This document shows, one piece after another, positions 8,214-15,836 of a stretch of DNA of 64,000 nucleotides (the stretch's first letter is position 1; every line of letters starts with the position of its first letter). The position numbers were made by a program, and so were the translations under genes. This DNA comes from Opitutaceae bacterium. Its GTDB lineage: Bacteria; Verrucomicrobiota; Verrucomicrobiia; Opitutales; Opitutaceae. The stretch lies in NCBI GenBank assembly GCA_003151515.1, contig PLXS01000022.1:1-64000 (forward strand), read 5' to 3'. The notes beneath the pieces were generated by a model. That model searched no databases. It had not been told where the DNA came from and saw only the letters and a program-made list of their open reading frames with translations.

Positions 8214-8720
8214 ATGACGAGCACCCCCACCATCCGATGCGTCGGCTGCGGCGCGCCCTTCCCCGACGTCTCCGGCCCGACGCACCCCTACATGGAATCG
8301 TGCCCGGGCTGCTGGGCCGCCTATGGAGAGGTGCTTGCCCGTGAGTACGGCGACCGCGGGCACTGGGCGTCCCACCGCCTGACGGTCGACGCGTACGCGG
8401 TCCAGCACCCGGACCGGCCTTCGAGGAAAAGCGCCCAGTCCGTGGCCGGGCACCTGATGAGCCTGTGCGTGGTGCTCGAGCGCGGCATGCCGGCAGAGGG
8501 GGCGACCAAGGTCCTCGCGGCCGCAGTCGATTGCGGGGTTCCGTATCCATGGCTGACTCCGCCGGCCTCCAGGGGTGACATCACCGTTGCGGACGTCCGC
8601 AAGGCGGCCGACGCAGGGGAGCACGCCGAGGTGGTCCTCAGGTGGGCCAAGGGGGCCTGGGCCGCATGGGCCCCGCGCCACGGGCAGATCCACGCCTTGC
8701 TGCGATCCCTGGGCGCCTAG
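8214..8720 (+). CDS. DUF5946 family protein
   Basis: The 168-residue cytoplasmic protein contains CVGCGA near residue 9 and SCPGCWAAY near residue 29, forming a probable zinc knuckle. These are followed by HRLTVDAYAVQHP and SVAGHLMSLCVVLE, the core text of DUF5946. The function of this family is not known. The gene stands alone on the plus strand, 66 bases after the secreted protein gene. Confidence 0.8.
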   Translation: MTSTPTIRCVGCGAPFPDVSGPTHPYMESCPGCWAAYGEVLAREYGDRGHWASHRLTVDAYAVQHPDRPSRKSAQSVAGHLMSLCVVLERGMPAEGATKVLAAAVDCGVPYPWLTPPASRGDITVADVRKAADAGEHAEVVLRWAKGAWAAWAPRHGQIHALLRSLGA

Positions 8721-9189
8721 GTCGTCTCGCCGTGGGCCGGGTTGCGATGCGTGGGCACCGCGACACACGGGGTGGCGTTCCTCGTGGGCATCTGACGCGG
8801 TCGGGCAACCGCAAGGAACTTTTCCCAGGTTCAATCGAGGAGACGCACGGCTTGGGAAATTTTACCAAAAGGTTTGAGATCCCACGGATCCTGTCCCACC
8901 GAACAGGGGCAGCCCTTACATGGCATGGACCCGGCACCGCCGCGAAGGGGCATGGCGTATATCCCGCTCAAGAAATCAACAAGACATTGATATCTAATAT
9001 ATTATGTTTATTTCAGGCACAGGAATCCCTGCGGGTTGGCCGGTTGTGCCGCAATGTCCCGCGCAACGGATGCGCAGCCAACAACAAGGCTTGCGGGGTT
9101 TCCGGACACCCGCAGGTCTAACGTTGGCCTTGGCGGACTCCCTCCCAGGGAGCCGCATATTAGGGAATGCATAAAAACTAGAACATAAC
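8721..9189. other. Long non-coding leader with A/T-rich tract and inverted repeats
   Basis: No believable gene is present. An A/T-rich tract (about 8965-9015, including ATATCTAATATATTATG) stands out against the GC-rich surroundings. Downstream, CCTGCGGGT at 9028-9036 is matched exactly by ACCCGCAGG at 9108-9116, enclosing GTTGGC (9035-9040) and GCCAAC (9077-9082). A further short hairpin CTCCCT-ccc-AGGGAG lies near 9145. Together these look like a promoter followed by a structured 5' leader or small RNA for the tiny gene at 9190. This is inference from pairing by eye. Confidence 0.35.
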
Positions 9190-9396
9190 ATGAGCACTGA
9201 ATCTCCAACACCCGTTGCGGCACAGCCGACAACGCCGACAGCAACTTCCGGGCAGGCCCCGGTATCGCCGATCATCGGCGACACGACGCCGAAGCCCATC
9301 CAGACCCCGGCTCCCGCCGCCGCAGCTCCCGTCGCCACAGCGACGCCGCCGCGCAAGGCCGGCAAGAAGTCGAAACACCTGTTCACGCGCCCGTAG
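9190..9396 (+). CDS. Small Pro/Ala/Thr-rich protein, function unknown
   Basis: The 68-residue frame is low complexity: Pro, Ala and Thr dominate, with a basic end KAGKKSKHLFTRP. No signal peptide or known domain is visible. Support for expression comes from context: it lies between an A/T-rich upstream tract with paired elements and a very strong intrinsic terminator shortly downstream. No Shine-Dalgarno is obvious. It may instead be a spacer inside a non-coding RNA. Confidence 0.45.
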   Translation: MSTESPTPVAAQPTTPTATSGQAPVSPIIGDTTPKPIQTPAPAAAAPVATATPPRKAGKKSKHLFTRP

Positions 9397-9424
9397 GCTA
9401 CGGGCTGCGAAAGTATCCAGTCTC

Positions 9425-9458
9425 AAGGCCGGCCCGATCGCGGGCCGGCCTTTTTTTT
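9425..9458 (+). terminator. Strong Rho-independent terminator
   Basis: AAGGCCGGCCCG pairs perfectly with CGGGCCGGCCTT over a tiny ATCG loop and is followed by eight T residues. It closes the transcription unit of the 68-residue ORF. Confidence 0.9.
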
Positions 9459-9621
9459 CGACCTGCCCCTCCCCGACGCGCCGTTTGCGAACATGGTGTT
9501 ACAGCCAGCACTGTCTCTTGTTATGGGAGCCGGGCGCCGATAGCGTCGGCGTCCGGATGACCCCCTCCAGTTCCCGCCACGGCAAGCATGTCCTTTGCGC
9601 CCACCCCGGCTTGGACTGACC

Positions 9622-10131
9622 ATGCACGACACGAAGACCCCCCTAGGTCTCAAGGTCATCGCGGCGGCCAAGCTCGCGAAGGGGATCGGCCTCGCCTGCC
9701 TTTCGCTCGGCGTATTCGACCTTATCCACCAGGACCTTGCGGCGTTGGCGCGCCGCCTGATCCATGCTGCCCGCATCTCCCCGGAGAACATGTACGTGGC
9801 GCTCGCCCTCGAGAAGCTGGGGCTCGTCGACCCGGCCACGCTCGTGCGCCTGGGCATCCTCACGGCCTTCTACGCCTCGATACTGCTGATCGAGGGGTTC
9901 GGCCTCTGGATTGGCGCCGCCTGGGCCGAGTACATGGTCGTCATCTCGACCGGTATATTCTTGCCGGAGGAGTTCCTCTCGATGATCCACCACTTCACCT
10001 GGCCGCGGGTCGCGATCCTCGCCATAAACGCGGCGATCCTTGTCTACGTGGTGACCCTCGTCTGGCACCGGTACCACGACAGGATGGCGGAGCGGGCGGC
10101 CAGGCGGATGGACTCCGGGACGCCCCGCTAG
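9622..10131 (+). CDS. DUF2127 family membrane protein
   Basis: The protein of about 169 residues starts MHDTKTPLGLKVIAAAKLAKG and has four probable membrane helices. The signature GLWIGAAWAEYMVVISTGIF and LPEEFLSM is typical of DUF2127, whose role is unknown. The ATG is preferred over an upstream in-frame start that lies in the GC-rich spacer. It has no operon partner: it follows the terminator at 9425-9458 and converges on the ApbE gene. Confidence 0.85.
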   Translation: MHDTKTPLGLKVIAAAKLAKGIGLACLSLGVFDLIHQDLAALARRLIHAARISPENMYVALALEKLGLVDPATLVRLGILTAFYASILLIEGFGLWIGAAWAEYMVVISTGIFLPEEFLSMIHHFTWPRVAILAINAAILVYVVTLVWHRYHDRMAERAARRMDSGTPR

Positions 10132-10253
10132 GCCGCGCTCCCGCGCATCCGGCGAAGGTCGGTCGCGGGGCGTCGCAAGGAACCCGGACATCTCCTGCTC
10201 AAGGCGGCCCGGAGCGAACCCATCGGCCGGGCGGCCCCGGCTCCGTCCGGCCG

Positions 10254-11096
10254 CTAGCCTCCCGAATCCCCGGCCGCGAGCGCGCCGTGCAACTCAAGGC
10301 TTCCGTCGGCCCGCGCCAGCGCGGCTCCCACCTCCGCATGCTTCGCGCAGAATGCGGCTACCTCCGGGTCCGCCATCACGAAGAACGCCGTGGAAAGGGC
10401 GTCGGCGAGCACCGCGGCCGGTGCGCTCGCCCAGGCCCGCAGCGAGCGCCGCGCCGCCTGCCCCGTCCGGGGATCGACCAGGTGGGATCCCTTGATGGCC
10501 ACGCCCGACCCGCTCAAGGCCCTGCGGCGAAGGCGCAGCTCGCGGCGCCACCCGCCTTCGCCCAATCCGACGGCCCACCCGGCGGAACCGGGCGCGGGCT
10601 CGAGCGCAAGGACCGTGCTGCCGCCGCTGTTGAGGCATGCCGACGCGACGCCCCAGTCCCCGAGAACCTCCCCCATGCGGTCCAGGGCGTAGCCCTTGCC
10701 GATCGCCCCGAGGTCAAGGTGGAGCCTGGCCGCCCGGGACGTGAGCGCGTGCGCCGCGGGATCGAGCGTGAACACGGGCGCGCCCTGCGGATGCCCCGGC
10801 GCGCCCACCGAGCCATAGGCCGGGTCGAAGGTGCGCCCCGTCGCCTCGGCGACCCCCGCGGCCAGCAGCAGGCACTGCAGCGCATCGTCGCCGACCGCGA
10901 TCGAGGCTCCCTCTTCCAGCCGGTTGGCGCGGGCTATGTCGCTCGACTCCACGAAGAGGCTCAGCTCCGCCTCGAGCCGGTCGAGGACTCGGAAGGCCTC
11001 GGCGGCCGCCTGCCTGGCGTAGGATTCGTCGTGGCCGGCGATCACGACCTCGAAGTGGGTCGCCATCGCCTCGTGGCGGAAGCTCGCATGGGTCAT
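10254..11096 (-). CDS. apbE: FAD:protein FMN transferase (ApbE family)
   Basis: The 280-residue protein has no signal peptide. ApbE enzymes attach FMN from FAD to Thr or Ser of partner flavoproteins such as Rnf/Nqr subunits and FMN-binding domains. Family text is visible: LDLGAIGKGYALDRM, LNSGGSTVLAL (the usual GGD aspartate is Ser here) and GSHLVDPRTGQAAR. Its ATG overlaps the stop of the upstream GT2 gene (ATGA), so translation is probably coupled. That glycosyltransferase partnership is unusual for ApbE. No FMN-binding acceptor gene is seen nearby. The lack of an export signal suggests a cytoplasmic target. Confidence 0.88.
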   Translation of the reverse strand: MTHASFRHEAMATHFEVVIAGHDESYARQAAAEAFRVLDRLEAELSLFVESSDIARANRLEEGASIAVGDDALQCLLLAAGVAEATGRTFDPAYGSVGAPGHPQGAPVFTLDPAAHALTSRAARLHLDLGAIGKGYALDRMGEVLGDWGVASACLNSGGSTVLALEPAPGSAGWAVGLGEGGWRRELRLRRRALSGSGVAIKGSHLVDPRTGQAARRSLRAWASAPAAVLADALSTAFFVMADPEVAAFCAKHAEVGAALARADGSLELHGALAAGDSGG

Positions 11097-11794
11097 GGCG
11101 GCGGACGCCTCCGTCCAGCAAGAAGAAGGCGCACCATCGCAGCGGCGGGCCTCCACCACAGCTCGCCAACGCCGTACTTCGAGTGGCCGAGCATCCGGGG
11201 AAGGTCCCGAACGGGGCGCTCGCCCACCCTCAGGCCGGCGGCGGCGGCGAGCGCCGGGACGAAGGCCTGCATGAGGTCCATGGGCCGCAGCGCGCGCACA
11301 ACCTCCCGGCGCATGACGCGGATCTGGCAGCCCGCGTCGTGGACGCCGTCGCGAAGGACCGCGCGCCTGACCAGGTTCGCGACCCGGGAGGCGCCGCGGC
11401 GCCACCACGCGCCCCTGCGCCCGGTGCGCCAGCCGCACGCGAGGTCCAGCCGGCCGTCCTCCACCGGCTCGAGCAGCGCCGGGAAGTCCCCGGGATCGTT
11501 CTGGCCGTCGCCGTCCATCGTCAGGATGAAATCCCCGCGCGCGCAGTAAAGGCCCGCGAGGAGGGCGGAGGCCTGGCCGACCCGCCCCGGCATGCGCAGC
11601 TCGCGGCACTCGGGCCAGCGCGCGACGGCCTCGGCGATCTCCGCCTCGGTCGAGTCCGTGCTGCCGTCGTCGACGAGGATCACCTCATAGGGGCCCCCGA
11701 GCCCCGAGAGGACCGCGATCGCCCGCTCGAGGAGCGGCTTCACGTTGCCCGCCTCGTTGAAGAAGGGCACGACGAGCGAGAAGCGCGGGTTCAT
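11093..11794 (-). CDS. Family 2 glycosyltransferase (dolichol-phosphate-mannose synthase-like)
   Basis: The 233-residue GT-A protein has SLVVPFFNEAGNV, then VILVDDGSTDSTE, then the metal-binding DGDGQNDPGD motif, as in polyprenyl-phosphate sugar transferases. It lacks C-terminal membrane helices. Probable role: loading a sugar onto undecaprenyl phosphate at the cytoplasmic face, for use by the adjacent GT-C-type membrane transferase. It overlaps that gene upstream (4 bases) and apbE downstream (4 bases). Donor sugar unknown. Confidence 0.9.
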   Translation of the reverse strand: MNPRFSLVVPFFNEAGNVKPLLERAIAVLSGLGGPYEVILVDDGSTDSTEAEIAEAVARWPECRELRMPGRVGQASALLAGLYCARGDFILTMDGDGQNDPGDFPALLEPVEDGRLDLACGWRTGRRGAWWRRGASRVANLVRRAVLRDGVHDAGCQIRVMRREVVRALRPMDLMQAFVPALAAAAGLRVGERPVRDLPRMLGHSKYGVGELWWRPAAAMVRLLLAGRRRPPP

Positions 11795-13248
11795 CGGCGC
11801 GGCGTGAAGACGACAAGGACGAAGCCGGGGCGCAGGCCAAGGTACGCCTGGTCATAGGGGCCGTGCAGGCGGGCCCTGACCGCGCCGGCCAGATCGGCCG
11901 AGGCCACGACCATCGCGCCGTCGCACGCCTCGGGCGGGGAGTTCCAGTATCCGACGTTGCCCAGCCCCCGAAGATACCATGGAAGCGGCCAGTACTCCTC
12001 GCTGATCACGCGCACGGGCCCGCCCGGGGTGCGCGCGAGCGCCCATTCGGCCAGGGGCCTAAACTTGAGGACGTCGGGCGCGCTGTGGACGTAGGCGTAG
12101 GGATTGCGCGGGTCGGAGGCGTACACCCGGGCCGCGCGGTCGGCCTGCAACGCGAGCATGGCCACGACCGCAAGCGCCGCCGCGCCGGCAACGGCCGCGC
12201 CGAACCGGTCCCTCGCGAGCGCGGCCAGCGCGCCTGCGGCCAGCAGGGCGAAGCCGGGCACGAGGTTGACGGCCAGCCACGGCGTCTTGTAGGGCGTCGC
12301 CGAAAGGACCAGAAGGACGAGGCCGGAGTATGCGGCCGCCCAGCGAAGGAGACCTGGGCCGCCCGACAGCGCGATGCCGGCCCCGGCAAGGGCCAGGGCG
12401 CCGAACCCGGCCTGCTCGAACGTGAGCCCCCCGCTGCGCTGCCAGGCGAAGAGGCGCAGGTAGTACCACCAGGGCTTCTCGTGGCCGGTGTCGCCCGAGA
12501 GCACCCGGGCCGCCGCCGGCCGCCAGGACCCGAGCGCGTCGCGAAGCCCGGCCGGGTGGCTCCCGAACGAGGAGTAGAAGAGCGCGGCGACCGCAAGGGC
12601 CGCGCCAAGGCAGGCAAGGGCGGCCAGGCCCCCCCGGGCGTGCGCGGGGCGCGCGGGCAGGGGGCCCGCCGCCGCGAGGGCGAGGAGCGCGCACGCTGCG
12701 AACACCGGGGCGCTCTCCTTCGTCGCCAGCATGAGGCCGAGGCACGCCCCGGCGGCCGCGGCCCAGGCCGCGCCGCCGCGCTCCCACCACCGCCTGGCGC
12801 AAAGGAACGCCGCCAGCGTGAACGCGACCAGCAGCGTCTCCTGGATGAAGTACCGGCTGTAGTAGAGCGCCGGGGGCGACGACGCCATGAAGGCTGCGGC
12901 CGCGAGCGATGGCCAGCGGCCCAGGGGCGCGGCCAGGAGCCCGAGCAGGATGACGCAGGCCGCGCCCGCGATCGCGGGCACCAGGCGCACCGTCACCTCG
13001 TCAAGCCCCGCGAGTGTGCGCTCGCCCCTGATCCAGGCCACGGGAAGCACGGCGTAGTAGAGGACGGGGCCGTGATGGTCGCGCGGGTCGTACGCATAGC
13101 GGCCCGACTCGAGCAGCTCGCCGGCCTTTACGGCCTGGTTCGCCTCGTCAGCGTGCATCGGCCGCGCCCCGAGCCCTTCGCCCCTCCAGAGCATGGCCGC
13201 GACGGCGACCAGCGCCAAGGGCAGCCAGTGGGAGGATGTCTGGGGCAT
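11791..13248 (-). CDS. GT-C-type membrane glycosyltransferase, TIGR03663/Agl23-like
   Basis: The 485-residue polytopic protein starts MPQTSSHWLPLALVAVAAML. The first periplasmic loop contains RPMHADEANQAVK and YDPRDHHGPVLYY, text typical of TIGR03663 (flippase activity-associated Agl23-like) and related to family-39 mannosyltransferases, where the acidic pair binds the lipid-linked donor. About ten further hydrophobic segments follow. It probably transfers sugar from a polyprenyl-phosphate carrier to a protein or envelope glycan. The stop overlaps the start of the GT2 gene, so both act in one pathway. Acceptor unknown. Confidence 0.82.
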   Translation of the reverse strand: MPQTSSHWLPLALVAVAAMLWRGEGLGARPMHADEANQAVKAGELLESGRYAYDPRDHHGPVLYYAVLPVAWIRGERTLAGLDEVTVRLVPAIAGAACVILLGLLAAPLGRWPSLAAAAFMASSPPALYYSRYFIQETLLVAFTLAAFLCARRWWERGGAAWAAAAGACLGLMLATKESAPVFAACALLALAAAGPLPARPAHARGGLAALACLGAALAVAALFYSSFGSHPAGLRDALGSWRPAAARVLSGDTGHEKPWWYYLRLFAWQRSGGLTFEQAGFGALALAGAGIALSGGPGLLRWAAAYSGLVLLVLSATPYKTPWLAVNLVPGFALLAAGALAALARDRFGAAVAGAAALAVVAMLALQADRAARVYASDPRNPYAYVHSAPDVLKFRPLAEWALARTPGGPVRVISEEYWPLPWYLRGLGNVGYWNSPPEACDGAMVVASADLAGAVRARLHGPYDQAYLGLRPGFVLVVFTPRR

Positions 13249-13280
13249 TGCGGGCGGGCGGGCGCCACGCGGTGAGGCCT

Positions 13281-13937
13281 TTAGTTCACGGGCCTGCCGT
13301 AAACCTCGACTTCGGTATAGTGGTTGAGCTCGTCGGACGTGTTTCCGTCGCTGTAGAGGCGCACGTAGCGGGCCGTGACGCCCTTCGCGTCGATCACGCG
13401 GCCCCTGTAGGTCTCGACGTACGCGTAGTCCGAGCCCTTGCCGAGCCCGTCCGCGTTCGTGTCGTCGTTGTTGAACACCGTCGTCACGGCCGCCTTGAAG
13501 TCCGGGTCGTTCGACAGCTGCACCACGACGGCGTGGTAGACGCGGGCCTCCGCGTGGAAGTGCCAGACGGCGATCGCCGCGAGCCTCGCCGGGGCCCCCA
13601 GGTCGACCTGCACCCACTGCACTCCGGGCCCGAGCTCCACGTAGGAGCCCTCGATGCCCGACTTGTCCCCGTCCGTCACGCAGGTGAGCTCGCCGATGAC
13701 GGGCGAGGAGTCGCTCGAGGTCGCGGGCTTGTTTAGAGAGAGCAGAACCGTTCCCGCCGGCACCATGAAGGGCGGGGGCGTGCCGACCTGCGCCGGCTCA
13801 AGGTTCGACACCTTGATCGGGCGGGGCGTGCCGACAAAGAGCGGCTTGGGAAGGTCCAGCTTGAGCGGGACCATCTCCTCGGCGCGCACGGCGCAGACCG
13901 AGGCGAGGGCGATGATTGCGGTGAGGAGGCGAAGCAT
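13281..13937 (-). CDS. Secreted discoidin (F5/8 type C)-like protein
   Basis: The 218-residue protein has a signal peptide (MLRLLTAIIALASVCAVRA). The C-terminal part reads as a carbohydrate-binding-like beta-sandwich: CVTDGDKSGIEGSYVELG, WVQVDLGAPARLAAIAVWHF, GVTARYVRLYSDG and NHYTEVEVYG, the standard order of F5/8C strands. Such domains bind glycans outside the cell. It sits 13 bases after a Tat-exported Gfo/Idh gene and 32 bases before the GT-C gene, suggesting a shared role in extracellular carbohydrate handling. Confidence 0.8.
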   Translation of the reverse strand: MLRLLTAIIALASVCAVRAEEMVPLKLDLPKPLFVGTPRPIKVSNLEPAQVGTPPPFMVPAGTVLLSLNKPATSSDSSPVIGELTCVTDGDKSGIEGSYVELGPGVQWVQVDLGAPARLAAIAVWHFHAEARVYHAVVVQLSNDPDFKAAVTTVFNNDDTNADGLGKGSDYAYVETYRGRVIDAKGVTARYVRLYSDGNTSDELNHYTEVEVYGRPVN

Positions 13938-13950
13938 AGGCGTGTCCTTT

Positions 13951-15348
13951 CTAGGCGGTGAAGTCTTCCGGGGCGAACATGAGCATCTTGCGGGCCGCGA
14001 CCGCATCGTTGACCTTGAGCACGGTGACCGCAGTCGCGAACCCGACCTCGCCCGGGCTGTGAAGGGAGCCCTTCCCGCGCATGGCGTCAAAGAAGTTCTC
14101 GAGGTGGGGCTGGTGGATCGCCTTGTCGAGGACAACGGGCATGTCCCACGCGGAGAGCTCGGCCGTCTCGCGCACGTCCACCGTCGAGTCGCTCTTCGAC
14201 ACCATCGAGAGCTTCGGGCGCGGCTTCTCCCAGGGCTTGACCGGCGGCAGGGCGCCCTCGCCCGTGCCCGGGCGGATGATCAGGCCGTCGCTCACCCATT
14301 TGTCCCACTCGGGCGCCCTCGCCTCGCGGTAGAGCCTCGTGTACTTCGGGTTCTCGGATATCTTGAGCGCGCCCTCGTCTCCCATGATGTACTCGTGGTA
14401 GCCGCCCCCGGCGCTCGTCGTGGTCTCCACCTGGTAGACGGCGCGCACGATGCCCGTCTTCGTCGGGAACTCGTATATCGCCGTCACGTTGTCGTACCAC
14501 TCGTGGTTGGTGTAGTAGTCGCGCCCGCCCCCCGCGAGCACCGAGCGCGGGTTTGCTCCAAGCATCCAGTTGAAGATGTCGATCTGGTGCGCGCCCAGGT
14601 CCGAGATGACTCCGCCGGAATACTTCCTGAACCAGCGCCAGTTGCGGAACTCGTGCATGTTGGCGTAGCCGTACTTGTGGAGAATCGCCTCGGGAATCTC
14701 TTGGTGCGCCGGGCAGCCCAGGTCCTCGGTCACCGCCCTGTTCCACTGCGCGTCGGCGGCGGTGATCCGCCCCAGGATGTGCGCCTGCCCGAGCAGGCGG
14801 TCGTGGGCGTAGACGTAGCGGGGATTGCTGCGCCTCTGGTGACCGATCTGCAGGAAACGCCCGGTCGCGCGCGCGGTGGCCACCATCGAGCGCGCGCCCT
14901 CGACCGTGTTCGAAATCAGCTTCTCGCAGTACACGTGCTTGCCCGCACGCAGGGACGCGTTCGTGTGCTCGGCGTGCATGAAGTCCGGCGTGGCGACAAT
15001 TACGGCGTCGATGCCGGGGATATCCGAGAGCATCTCCCGGTAGTCCTCGTACGGCTTGGGGTCGTGCCCGAACTTCTTGAGGAGGCGCTCGCCGTACCCG
15101 CGGTTGTAGGGCCAGATGTCGCAGACCGCGACAAAGCGGATGTTCGGGATCTTGAGCGCGGCGCTCAGCAGCACGCGGCCCTCCTCGCCGCAGCCTATGA
15201 GCCCGACGTTTATCGTGTCGCCCGCCTCCTGCGGGGCGGCGGCCCGCACTATGTAGGGCGCCGCGAGAATCGCGGCGCCCAGCTTTGCGCCCGCTGAAAG
15301 GAAGTCGCGGCGCGTGAGCCCCGGGGGCTGTTGGGGTGATGTCGTCAC
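13951..15348 (-). CDS. Tat-exported Gfo/Idh/MocA oxidoreductase (EKL variant)
   Basis: The 465-residue protein has Tat signal TRRDFLSAG in its first 20 residues, then a Rossmann NAD(P)-binding start INVGLIGCGEEGR and the C-terminal alpha/beta dimer domain. The canonical EKP catalytic motif is EKL (HVYCEKLISN). This family oxidises or epimerises sugars and inositols with tightly bound NAD(P); export with bound cofactor is typical of PVC paralogues. SGGVISDLGAHQIDIFNW is the conserved substrate-site helix. It lies in a tight minus-strand run between DoxX-like and discoidin genes. Substrate unknown. Confidence 0.9.
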   Translation of the reverse strand: MTTSPQQPPGLTRRDFLSAGAKLGAAILAAPYIVRAAAPQEAGDTINVGLIGCGEEGRVLLSAALKIPNIRFVAVCDIWPYNRGYGERLLKKFGHDPKPYEDYREMLSDIPGIDAVIVATPDFMHAEHTNASLRAGKHVYCEKLISNTVEGARSMVATARATGRFLQIGHQRRSNPRYVYAHDRLLGQAHILGRITAADAQWNRAVTEDLGCPAHQEIPEAILHKYGYANMHEFRNWRWFRKYSGGVISDLGAHQIDIFNWMLGANPRSVLAGGGRDYYTNHEWYDNVTAIYEFPTKTGIVRAVYQVETTTSAGGGYHEYIMGDEGALKISENPKYTRLYREARAPEWDKWVSDGLIIRPGTGEGALPPVKPWEKPRPKLSMVSKSDSTVDVRETAELSAWDMPVVLDKAIHQPHLENFFDAMRGKGSLHSPGEVGFATAVTVLKVNDAVAARKMLMFAPEDFTA

Positions 15349-15358
15349 GGCCGGGATC

Positions 15359-15817
15359 CTAGGAACGGCTGCGCCAGGCGCAGAAGCGGTCGTGGCGCAC
15401 GAGGACGAGCGCGCCGGCGATCAGGCCCACGTAGACGGCCAGCCATGCGACGCCCTCGTTCTCCTGGACGGCCATGAGGCCGAAGGCGAGGCTCACGTAG
15501 AGAAGCCCCGTCAGGATGAGAGTCGCCCGGGTCTTGACGCCCAGCAGGAGCGCCGCGCCCAGGACAAGCAGCGCGTAGCCCAGCGCGTGCGCGTAGTTGC
15601 TCGTCGCCCAGAGCGGCAGGAACGAGTTGGCGGTGATGCCCTGCGCCATCTTGCCCATGTTCTGGTAGTAGTTCGCGAAGGAGTAGGTGCCGCCGAGCTC
15701 GAACTTCTCGACGCCCTCGAAGAACGTGCGCAGGCCCAGGAAGAGGCGCAGGATCAGGAATGCCCAGGTGTACTCGCAGGACGACGGCGCCGGGGCGGAC
15801 GGGTTGGGTTCGTTCAT
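15359..15817 (-). CDS. DoxX-like membrane protein
   Basis: The 152-residue protein has four predicted helices. WAFLILRLFLGLRTFFEGVEKF is the usual first DoxX-like helix, and LGYALLVLGAALLLGVKTR is the later one. These small quinone-linked or redox-associated membrane proteins often accompany exported oxidoreductases. Here it lies 10 bases before one Gfo/Idh gene and 19 bases after another, so an electron-sink role for these enzymes is a reasonable guess but untested. Confidence 0.78.
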   Translation of the reverse strand: MNEPNPSAPAPSSCEYTWAFLILRLFLGLRTFFEGVEKFELGGTYSFANYYQNMGKMAQGITANSFLPLWATSNYAHALGYALLVLGAALLLGVKTRATLILTGLLYVSLAFGLMAVQENEGVAWLAVYVGLIAGALVLVRHDRFCAWRSRS

Positions 15818-15836
15818 GGTGATGGGGGCCGTCGGC

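Noticed and set aside
12006-12802. Long Arg/Pro/Ala-rich frames overlapping the GT-C gene and many similar ones
   Set aside because: These are shadows of the real genes on the same or other strand in GC-rich DNA; they lack hydrophobic or domain text and have high Arg/Pro content.
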